NCBI GenBank assembly: GCA_001602845.1
Contig: LUZE01000175.1
Span: forward strand, 1-33,869
DNA: 33,869 bases
Reading direction: 5' to 3'
From: Bacteroidales bacterium Bact_13
GTDB lineage: Bacteria; Bacteroidota; Bacteroidia; Bacteroidales; UBA932
Shown here one piece after another: positions 8,747 through 16,323 of this stretch. Each line of letters starts with the position of its first letter. The stretch's first letter is position 1. A program made the position numbers and the translations under genes. The notes below the pieces were generated by a model. That model made no database searches. It had not been told where the DNA came from and worked only from the letters and a program-made list of their open reading frames with translations.

Positions 8747-10338
8747 AACAGGAGAATATAATCGTATACGGGTTGTCCGCCCTCGATGAGGGTGAATTCG
8801 GTGCGGGGCCAGGCGGCGGAGAGTTTTTCGAGCGAGTCGGCCGCCTCTTCGGCGGGCGTGTCTGCGCCGGAAAAGAGGACGGCGATGTCATGGCTGCCGG
8901 TTTCCAGTTTCCGGGCCAGCGTGAGCAGGGCTTCCTGGCGGTCAGGGCTGCCGCAAAGCATGTCTTTTCCGCTGAAGCCCAGGTAGTCGCCGGTATGTCC
9001 GGCTTCCGAGTCGCGGATGGCGCGCGACACCAGTCCGGTGACGGTGCCTTCGAGCGCCTCGGTGAGTTCGGGAACGATGTCGTCGATCGTCTCGGACGTA
9101 TCGAGCGATGCGAGGGCGAAGTAGCCTTCGCCAAGGCTGCGGGTGGGAAGTACTTCGATGCGGCACTTGTCGTACATGGCGGCGGCCTGCTGTGCCGTGA
9201 GCAGGATATTTCCGTTATTGGGAAGGACGAGGATGCTGTCGGCGGCGATGCGGTCGAACGCCTCGAGGAACCGTTGTACGGGCGGGTTCATGGTTTGCCC
9301 GCCTTCGATCACCTCGTCTACGCCCATTTCAAGGAAGGTTTCGCGGAGCTTCTTGCCGGCAGCGACGGTCACCACGCCGAGCGCCTTGCGGCCGGTGTGG
9401 AAACGCTCGTCCATCTTGTTCTCGTGATGCTGGAGCGTCATGTTCTCGATCTTCAGCGTCAGGAACTCGCCGTATTGCTGGCAGTGGTTGAGGATGTCGC
9501 CGGGGCTGGGGGTATGGACATGGACCTTGATGATGCTGCCGTCGCGGAAGAATACCAGCGATTCTCCGTGGGCGGCGAGCCAGTCGGCGATGACCTGCTC
9601 GTCGAAGGTATCCAGGTCGACCTTGCTGCGCTGGAGGCGGAGCAGGAATTCGGTGCAATAGCCGAATTCGAGCACGCTGTCTTCGGTGAAGGCATTCAGG
9701 TCAACGGGTTGTGCCGTTGCCGGTGCCGCGCTGCCGGCCGGGAGGACGGGCTCCCCGTGGAGGGCGGCCCGCATGCCTTCCGCGATGCAGAGCAGGCCGG
9801 CGCCGCCGCTGTCCACCACGCCCGCTTTCTTGAGCACGTCGAGCAGGTCGGGCGTGTGCTGGAGCGAGAGGTCCATCGCCGGGATGAGGAGGTCGAAGTA
9901 TTCGTCGAAGTCCTTGCTCCCGCGGGCAGCTGCCACGCCTTCGCGCAGGACGGTCAGGATGGTGCCTTCCACCGGCGTGGAAACGGCGTGGTACGCTTCT
10001 TCTACGCCAGCCTGAAAGGCTTTTTCAAAGGCACGGATATCGGCTTCCTCCTGACCCGCGAAACCTTTCGTCAGCCCGGCGAAGATGCGCGAGAGGATGA
10101 CGCCGGAATTGCCGCGCGCCCCTGTCAGCATGCCTTGCGACACGGCGGCGGCCGTATCGCAGAGACGGCCCGCCGCCGCATGGCAGCCGGCCTCGATGGT
10201 CATATACATGTTGTCACCGGTATCCCCGTCGGGAATCGGGAACACGTTCAGGTTGTTGATTTCCTGGCGGCTGGCGTCCAGCCGGGCTGCGCCGCCGCAG
10301 ATCATCGCGAGGTATCGCTTTCCATTCAGGGTTTCCAT
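8740..10338 (-). CDS. DAK2-domain FakA-like fatty acid kinase
   Basis: NNLNVFPIPDGDTGDNMYMT, GARGNSGVILSRIFAG, VVDSGGAGL; overlaps the degV start by 7 nt. Confidence 0.9.
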   Translation of the reverse strand: METLNGKRYLAMICGGAARLDASRQEINNLNVFPIPDGDTGDNMYMTIEAGCHAAAGRLCDTAAAVSQGMLTGARGNSGVILSRIFAGLTKGFAGQEEADIRAFEKAFQAGVEEAYHAVSTPVEGTILTVLREGVAAARGSKDFDEYFDLLIPAMDLSLQHTPDLLDVLKKAGVVDSGGAGLLCIAEGMRAALHGEPVLPAGSAAPATAQPVDLNAFTEDSVLEFGYCTEFLLRLQRSKVDLDTFDEQVIADWLAAHGESLVFFRDGSIIKVHVHTPSPGDILNHCQQYGEFLTLKIENMTLQHHENKMDERFHTGRKALGVVTVAAGKKLRETFLEMGVDEVIEGGQTMNPPVQRFLEAFDRIAADSILVLPNNGNILLTAQQAAAMYDKCRIEVLPTRSLGEGYFALASLDTSETIDDIVPELTEALEGTVTGLVSRAIRDSEAGHTGDYLGFSGKDMLCGSPDRQEALLTLARKLETGSHDIAVLFSGADTPAEEAADSLEKLSAAWPRTEFTLIEGGQPVYDYILLLC

Positions 10339-12840
10339 CTATGCCCGGTCTCCTTTTTCTTTTTGGAACTGCTTCCTGAAATAGGGAAATTTCGACAGCC
10401 ACCGGAATACAAACGGTTCCAGGGAGTAGGTCATCAGGATCGTGAAGATCATGCCGATGAGCGAGATCTCACCGGTCGACCGGATGGCCGGATGACGGGC
10501 GAAGACCAGCGAGCCGATGACGATGATCAGCACGATGGCCGAGAAGAAGATGGCCACCTTGTGGTAGGTCAGGCGTTCTTTCGAGCCGGTGCGGATCTCC
10601 TGCAGCAGTCCTTCCATCACGAATATACTGTAGTCCACGCCGATACCGAAGACGAAGGTCGCAATGACGATGTTGATCAGGTTGAACTGCAGGCCGAGGA
10701 GGGCCATGAATCCCTGGAGCGCGTACCAGGAAAGGAACATCGGGAAGAAGGCCACAAGGGCCGTCCAGATGTTGCGGAAGGCGACCAGAAGTACCAGCAG
10801 CACGAAGATCGAGGAGATCCACAGCGTGAGCTGGAAGTCATCGTGGACGATCTTGACCATGTCCTGGCAATAATAGAAAGGTTCCAGGACCACGGCCTGC
10901 GGCCCGTCTACCAGTGCGTCGGTTATCTTGTCCTTGTCTTCCGGGTCGAATGCCGCGGTAGAGAAGACCATCCAGCGTCCGCTGGACTGGTGTTCGACAA
11001 AGTTCGACATCATCTCGTGCGGGATGACGCCGGCCTCAAACAGCGATGCCGGTTCATAATCGCTTTCCAGCAGCGCGTAGAAGGGGATGAAGATGTCGGG
11101 ATCCAGCTGCTGCTTCCGGGCGGCAGCGGTAACGTCGCGTTGGGTACGGGCGATCCGTTCCGGCGTCCAGAAGGCTTTCCAGGCTGCGATCCGGTCTTCC
11201 TGGTCGCGTTGTGACTGGAAGAGCAGGGGAACGATCGATGAGTACCGGGTCAGCTGTCCGGCCTTTTCGAGGGAGTCGAGCCGGTCGCGCAGCGACTTGT
11301 TGCATTCCAGTGCCTCGTCGAGGGTTTCGCCGTAGGCAGCGAAGTACAGGGTCATGCTGCCGTTTTCGTTCTTTTCGTAATAAAGCGTCTGGCTCTCGTC
11401 GAGCGGCTCATTCACATAGTTGAGGTTGCGCAGGTCCGTGTCGAAGCCCACGCGGGAACTCATGGCGATGCCCAGCACCAGCAGGACGGTCATCGCGCCC
11501 AGGATCCACGGGTTGCGGTCCCAGGGCAGGTTGTTGAAGCGCTCGACGGCCTTGAAGCCTTTGTATCGCTTGTAACAGATGTCTTCTTTCTTGAGGAAAT
11601 GCGGCAGGAACACCAGCGCATACAGGGTGTTGCCCAGCAACGCGAAGGTGGCGAAAAGGCCGAAGTCACGCAGCAGGTCGCTTTCCGTGAACAGCAGTCC
11701 GAGGAAGGCGCCGATAGTGGTGAGGCAGCCCAGCACCACGGGGGTGGATTCCTCGCGGAGCATCTGTTCCACGTCTTCCACGAAATAATAGTGGATGAGC
11801 ACGTGCAGGCAATAGCTCAGTGCGACGCCCAGGATGATAGCGCCGATGCCCAGTGCCATGAACGACATCACGCCCTTAATCCAGTAGACGCAGGCCAGGG
11901 CGAAGAAGGTGCCGTAGACCACGGGCGCCAGCATATGGATGACGAAGCGCAGCCGGTGGAAGCACAGCAGCAGGATGACCAGGATGATCAGCAGCGAGAG
12001 GCCCACGGTCCAGACCAGGTCGGACTTGATGGTGCTGGCATTGGAAACGCCGCCGAGCGGGTTGCCGTGCAGAAGCACGCGGGCGTCGGGATGGGCTTCT
12101 TCAAAGACCTTTTTCTCCTGGTTGAGGATACGGGCGAAACGGGTGCCGGTGCCCGAATCGGTCTGGCTGACGGTCGAGGAGATGAATGCCATCGCGACGG
12201 TGCGGTCCGGGCAGAAGAAGTGCCCGTTCTCCATCGTGAAGTCGCCCACCGTACCGGCTCCCAGTCCGTCCGGGAACATGCGGGCAAGGAAGATATCGCG
12301 CAGGTCCAGCGGATCCATGCAGACCATCTGCGTGGTCTGGCCGGTCATGTCATTGTCGATGAGTGCGCGGTTGCGGCCCATCTGTGCTTCGATGGCAGCG
12401 GGCGTCAGGGCCTCGGCGAAGGCTTCGTAGAAACTGGTGTCGATGAGCGAGGGAAGGTGCTCGAAGCCGTAGTCCATCGCCCCGAGCATCATGCCCGCAT
12501 CGAGCGAGCTGAGAATGCCGATGATATATTGTCCGGTGGTGTCGCGTTGCAGGAGCGCGGCGCTGAATTCGTCGATGTAGTCGCTCAGCGTCCAGGTATC
12601 GAGCGGCTGCTCGGGATCGGCGGAAGTGATCTGGATGAAGATCTTGTCCTTGAGTTCGATATCACTGAAGGCCAGTTCGCTGTCGACGCTCGAACGGGGC
12701 AGGAGTTTCGCGACGTCCTCTTCGTAACGGAGCTGCAGTCCGAAGAAAAGGAAGACGAGGGTACTGACAATCAGAAGCACAAGGCGAACCGCCTTGTGCT
12801 TGTGAAGATAGTGGTAGATCGGCAGGAAAATCCGATGCAT
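10339..12840 (-). CDS. MMPL/RND-family exporter (833 aa)
   Basis: Two TM clusters flanking large soluble loops; FGIGVDYSIFVMEG and GVALSYCLHVLIHYYF motifs. Confidence 0.88.
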   Translation of the reverse strand: MHRIFLPIYHYLHKHKAVRLVLLIVSTLVFLFFGLQLRYEEDVAKLLPRSSVDSELAFSDIELKDKIFIQITSADPEQPLDTWTLSDYIDEFSAALLQRDTTGQYIIGILSSLDAGMMLGAMDYGFEHLPSLIDTSFYEAFAEALTPAAIEAQMGRNRALIDNDMTGQTTQMVCMDPLDLRDIFLARMFPDGLGAGTVGDFTMENGHFFCPDRTVAMAFISSTVSQTDSGTGTRFARILNQEKKVFEEAHPDARVLLHGNPLGGVSNASTIKSDLVWTVGLSLLIILVILLLCFHRLRFVIHMLAPVVYGTFFALACVYWIKGVMSFMALGIGAIILGVALSYCLHVLIHYYFVEDVEQMLREESTPVVLGCLTTIGAFLGLLFTESDLLRDFGLFATFALLGNTLYALVFLPHFLKKEDICYKRYKGFKAVERFNNLPWDRNPWILGAMTVLLVLGIAMSSRVGFDTDLRNLNYVNEPLDESQTLYYEKNENGSMTLYFAAYGETLDEALECNKSLRDRLDSLEKAGQLTRYSSIVPLLFQSQRDQEDRIAAWKAFWTPERIARTQRDVTAAARKQQLDPDIFIPFYALLESDYEPASLFEAGVIPHEMMSNFVEHQSSGRWMVFSTAAFDPEDKDKITDALVDGPQAVVLEPFYYCQDMVKIVHDDFQLTLWISSIFVLLVLLVAFRNIWTALVAFFPMFLSWYALQGFMALLGLQFNLINIVIATFVFGIGVDYSIFVMEGLLQEIRTGSKERLTYHKVAIFFSAIVLIIVIGSLVFARHPAIRSTGEISLIGMIFTILMTYSLEPFVFRWLSKFPYFRKQFQKEKGDRA

Positions 12841-12846
12841 CGCGGG

Positions 12847-13530
12847 CTACGCTTCGGTCTTCACATCGTCGGTTTCCACGATTTCGGCAACGGGCGCTTC
12901 GCCGCAGTGGCAGTGACTGCGTTTCTCAGCGATGATCTCATCGGCACGCTTCGAGAAGAAGTCGTACATCACGCCCTCAATCGCCAGGAGGATGGCAGAG
13001 CAGACGATGGTGGCGACAAACACCAGCACGACGCCGACTTTCGGGATGCAGGCGAAGATGCCGCAGATGATGGCCATCAGGATGGAGCAAAGGATCTCGA
13101 CGGCAAAGATGCGCCACTTGTTGCCGTAGGTGGAGTCATAGCTCAACTGTAGCGACTTGAGCGGGGAAACTTTCTTGTCGAGGAAGAAGAACATGGCGAA
13201 GCCCCATGCGATACTCATCACGATGCCCGGGATGAACATGAACAGGCATGCGGTCACGATGCCGATGTAAAGCAGGCCGAACAGGAGGAAGAAACCGCTG
13301 AGGTTCTTGAAGTTCTCCTTTGCGAAGATGGCAGTCGGGTCGATGGTCTCGCCGCGGCCGATGCCGATGATGGCTTTGTACACACCGATGGTCGTACCGA
13401 CGTTGAGGTAAGGGATCCAGATGGTCACAAAGTAGAGGATGACCATCAGCAGCAGCGGAAAGAAGTTCTTCAAGCCATACTGGACACCGTCCTTGATGGT
13501 TTGGGTGATGTTGAGTTTCTTGGTTGCCAT
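12847..13530 (-). CDS. Multi-pass membrane protein of unknown function
   Basis: Several hydrophobic helices; C-terminal SHCHCGE tail; 6 nt from the MMPL gene. Confidence 0.75.
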   Translation of the reverse strand: MATKKLNITQTIKDGVQYGLKNFFPLLLMVILYFVTIWIPYLNVGTTIGVYKAIIGIGRGETIDPTAIFAKENFKNLSGFFLLFGLLYIGIVTACLFMFIPGIVMSIAWGFAMFFFLDKKVSPLKSLQLSYDSTYGNKWRIFAVEILCSILMAIICGIFACIPKVGVVLVFVATIVCSAILLAIEGVMYDFFSKRADEIIAEKRSHCHCGEAPVAEIVETDDVKTEA

Positions 13531-13546
13531 AACTTATAGGTTTTAG

Positions 13547-14656
13547 TTAATCAATCATTACTCGTTTTACGCGTTTGGGGATCGAGGTGAAAATCTCGTA
13601 GGGGATGGTGTCGAGGATACGGGCCAGGTCCCCGGCGGTCGGCTGGTCACCGAAGATGGTCACCGTATCGCCTTCCTTGCAGTCGATGCCCGTGACGTCG
13701 ATCATGCACATGTCCATACAGATGTTGCCGATGGTGGGTGCCATCTTGCCGTTCACCTCGAAACTGGCCTTGCCGCAGCCCAGGTGCCGGTTCACGCCGT
13801 CGGCGTACCCGACGCAGAGGGTGGCGGTGTGTGTCACTTCGGGGCCGAGCATGCCGTGCCGGCCGTAGCCGACGGTTCCGTCCGTCTGGTTGAGTTCCTT
13901 GATCTGGAGGATCGGGCAGCGGAAGAAGGCGGCGGGTTTCATCTTCGACTGGTCGACGAAGCTGATGCCGTAGATGCCGATGCCCAGGCGCACCATGTCG
14001 TACTGGTACTGGGTGAAGCGCTCGATGCCTGCTGAGTTCAGGACGTGGCGGAGGGGCTTATAGGGGAGCACGCTCATGATCTGCGTGCTGAGTTTCTCAT
14101 AGAGCTGGATCTGTCCGAGTGTAAATGCGTCGTGCTGGTATTCGTCGGATGCTGCCAGGTGGGTATAGAGGCCTTCGATGTGGATCTCGGGGCTCTCTTT
14201 CAGGAAATCGAGCAGGGCTGGGATTTCCTTTTCCATGAAGCCGAGGCGGTGCATACCGGTGTCAATGTTGATATGCACGGGGTAGGCGGTCCGTCCGGCC
14301 TTGCGGACTTCTTCGCGCAAGCGGATCAGTGCGGGCAGGTCGGGGATGCCGGGCATCAGGTCGTGGCTGATGATTTCGGGGTAGTCTTCGGTGCCTGTAG
14401 TCAGGACGAGGATCGGCAGGGAGATACCGGCTTTCCGGAGTTCGACGCCTTCGCCGGGCAGGGCGACGCCCAGATAGGCTGCGCCGAGTTTCTCCATTTG
14501 GCGTGCAAAGGGTACGGCGCCGTGGCCGTAGCCGTTGGCTTTGACCAGGATGAGCATCCTGGTTTCGGGTTTGAGGAGAGAGCGGAAATAGTGGAAGTTG
14601 CTCTCGATGCCGCTGCGGCTGAGTTCGAGCCGTGCAAGGGGCGTATTCTTATTCAT
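13547..14656 (-). CDS. alr: Alanine racemase
   Basis: LVKANGYGHGAVPFA (PLP Lys), HRLGF, YGRHG, VGYADGVNR, GNICMDMCMIDVT. Start MNKNTPLARLELSR preferred over the longer ORF. Confidence 0.93.
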   Translation of the reverse strand: MNKNTPLARLELSRSGIESNFHYFRSLLKPETRMLILVKANGYGHGAVPFARQMEKLGAAYLGVALPGEGVELRKAGISLPILVLTTGTEDYPEIISHDLMPGIPDLPALIRLREEVRKAGRTAYPVHINIDTGMHRLGFMEKEIPALLDFLKESPEIHIEGLYTHLAASDEYQHDAFTLGQIQLYEKLSTQIMSVLPYKPLRHVLNSAGIERFTQYQYDMVRLGIGIYGISFVDQSKMKPAAFFRCPILQIKELNQTDGTVGYGRHGMLGPEVTHTATLCVGYADGVNRHLGCGKASFEVNGKMAPTIGNICMDMCMIDVTGIDCKEGDTVTIFGDQPTAGDLARILDTIPYEIFTSIPKRVKRVMID

Positions 14657-14678
14657 TTCCTTGAAATCAATAATCTTG

Positions 14679-14686
14679 CAAAGATA
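14679..14686 (-). promoter_or_regulatory. -7 element TATCTTTG upstream of alr
   Basis: CAAAGATA on the plus strand, 22 nt from the alr start. Confidence 0.55.
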
Positions 14687-14710
14687 CAAAAAAAACATAA
14701 CTCTCCGCTC

Positions 14711-14724
14711 TGACCGGGCATCTG
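14711..14724. repeat. Half REP-like sequence TGACCGGGCATCTG abutting repeat copy 1
   Basis: Matches one arm of the full palindromes at 21719 and 22174. Confidence 0.65.
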
Positions 14725-14875
14725 TTTGCTTGCGCCTAGCGCGGGTGGGTGGGTGCTCCAGAACCCGTGCCACCCTCGGCACCGTAAGAGGGAGGGGCCC
14801 AAGCGCAGCTTGGGAGGGGTCGAGCGTAGCGAGACGGTTCTGGAGCAACCCCCAGAGCGCCAAGCAAGCAAACAG
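14722..14875. repeat. MITE-like noncoding repeat, copy 1
   Basis: Terminal inverted CTGTTTGCTTG/CAAGCAAACAG and internal GCTCCAGAACC/GGTTCTGGAGC. Left 59 bp and right 36 bp each match copy 2 with one mismatch. Confidence 0.85.
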
Positions 14876-14883
14876 AGTGGGGG

Positions 14884-15507
14884 CTATTTGCGGAGGAGCA
14901 TGAGGTTGCGGATGTAGGTGATCAGGCCGAAGGATTGGGCGAGGATGACGACGGGGTCGTGGCGGAGGATGCCGTAGGAGAGGATCAGCACGGCACCGAT
15001 GGTACTGATGATCCAGAAGCCGGCGGGCAGCGTCGATTCGCCCCGGCGGGCCGAATAGACCGTCTGGTAGATGAACCGGATTGAAAAGATCACCTGCCCC
15101 ACGATGCCGAACCACAGCAGCCAAAGCGGAATGGCGTCATTGTGGAACAACGTCTGCGATACCGAATCCCAGTTGCGGACAATGCCCACGGCCGCGGCCG
15201 CCGGAACAGCCAGCAACAGGACCACCACCGGAATGCGCCAGCGCCCCAGCTTCTGCCAGATACCCTTCGCCCCCAGGTTCCATACATAAGCCAGATAGCC
15301 GATCACCTGGCCCAGCATCAATGCGAAATCCCCGCGAAGCCAGCCGTACAGGAAAAAGATCAGCGAAGCGGCAAGGCTCAGCACCCAGAACAGCGTCGGA
15401 TTGACGACGGTATGCGCCTTTTCAGAACGGATCCACTGCACGAGCATCCGCGCCGAGAACAACCCCTGCGCGACCAGGCCGAGCGCATAGATCCAAAGGT
15501 TATCCAT
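14884..15507 (-). CDS. Lipid-A-disaccharide synthase N-terminal-domain (LAB_N) membrane protein
   Basis: GLVAQGLFSARMLVQWIRSEKAHTVVNPTLFWVLSL is typical LAB_N; ATGA overlap with GT2. Confidence 0.8.
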   Translation of the reverse strand: MDNLWIYALGLVAQGLFSARMLVQWIRSEKAHTVVNPTLFWVLSLAASLIFFLYGWLRGDFALMLGQVIGYLAYVWNLGAKGIWQKLGRWRIPVVVLLLAVPAAAAVGIVRNWDSVSQTLFHNDAIPLWLLWFGIVGQVIFSIRFIYQTVYSARRGESTLPAGFWIISTIGAVLILSYGILRHDPVVILAQSFGLITYIRNLMLLRK

Positions 15508-16229
15508 CAGTCAAGATTGGTGGCGTCGATTGTGTAGTCAATGAAACGCTTCTTCATCCAACGATAGGCGAAACAGTCGTTGAAAGGCCCCCATAAACGG
15601 TTGAACAAGTGATATTTGGCCTTGCCGGCCATGCGGGGGTAATGCCGCACCGGAACTTGTTTGACCGTGCCGCCCGCCATCTGTACGAGGGCCGGGATGA
15701 AACGGTGCATGCCCGTGAACATCGGCAGTTTTTTCGCCGTGGCAGTCTGCAGGACCTTGAGCGGGCAGCCGGTGTCGGCGACGCCGTCGTGGGTCATCAT
15801 CCGCCGCCAGCCGTTGGCGATCTTCGAAGAGACACGCTTGACGAAGCCGTCGTTGCGCTGCGTCCGGATGCCGGTCACCAGCTCGAATTCGGCAGCGTGG
15901 GCCAGCAGCAGGTCGAAATCGTCCGGATCGGTCTGCAGGTCGGCATCAATGTAGCCGACATAAGGCGAAGTACACACATCGAAACCCGCTTTCAGCGCAG
16001 CGCTCAAGCCGCAATTCCGTGCAAAGCGCAGGAAAAAGAAATCCGGCTGCCGGGCGCAGATCTCTTCCAGCAGGGCGCTTCCGCCGTCGGTGGAACCGTC
16101 GTCAACGAACAGTACGCACGCGGGTTGCATGGCGGATTTGCGGAGGTATCCGGACAATACCTGCTCCAGCCTTTCCAGGTTTTCCCGCTCGTTGTACAGC
16201 GGCACAATAATGGTGAACGCGTATTTCAT
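15507..16229 (-). CDS. Family 2 glycosyltransferase (DPM1/ArnC-like)
   Basis: IIVPLYNERENLERL, VDDGSTDGG, RNCGLSAALKAGFD, GYIDADLQTDPDD. Confidence 0.92.
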   Translation of the reverse strand: MKYAFTIIVPLYNERENLERLEQVLSGYLRKSAMQPACVLFVDDGSTDGGSALLEEICARQPDFFFLRFARNCGLSAALKAGFDVCTSPYVGYIDADLQTDPDDFDLLLAHAAEFELVTGIRTQRNDGFVKRVSSKIANGWRRMMTHDGVADTGCPLKVLQTATAKKLPMFTGMHRFIPALVQMAGGTVKQVPVRHYPRMAGKAKYHLFNRLWGPFNDCFAYRWMKKRFIDYTIDATNLD

Positions 16230-16234
16230 CAGTG

Positions 16235-16242
16235 CAAAGATA
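16235..16242 (-). promoter_or_regulatory. -7 element TATCTTTG directly before GT2 start
   Basis: CAAAGATA on the plus strand, 5 nt from the ATG. Confidence 0.55.
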
Positions 16243-16290
16243 GGGTTTTGTTTTTGGAGAAATAAAGAAAAATGTGTAATTATGTAGTTT

Positions 16291-16320
16291 GAAACGTGTA
16301 GAAACGGGTATAAACGTTTA
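16291..16320 (+). repeat. Three tandem 10-bp units upstream of the M6 protease gene
   Basis: GAAACGTGTA GAAACGGGTA TAAACGTTTA. Confidence 0.7.
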
Positions 16321-16323
16321 AAA

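Noticed and set aside
7883-8761. 292-aa plus-strand ORF
   Set aside because: Shadow of the DegV/FakB-like gene.
8773-11214. 813-aa plus-strand ORF
   Set aside because: Lies antisense to well-supported fakA-like and MMPL genes; composition is Glu/Arg/His/Gly-rich with no recognisable domain, typical of a high-GC shadow frame.
11599-13152. 517-aa plus-strand ORF
   Set aside because: Antisense to the MMPL exporter and adjacent membrane protein; no domain signature.
14740-14753. GGGTGGGTGGG as a G-quadruplex motif in repeat copy 1
   Set aside because: Only three G-tracts, and copy 2 has GGGTGGGTGGA, so the motif is not conserved between copies.
14598-14917. Small ORFs across repeat copy 1 and similar ones in copy 2 (VCLRLARVGGCSRTRATLG, MLAPSAGGW.LQNPCHPR)
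   Set aside because: Similarity follows directly from the nucleotide repeat; frames diverge at the core and there is no convincing start signal. Likely noncoding.
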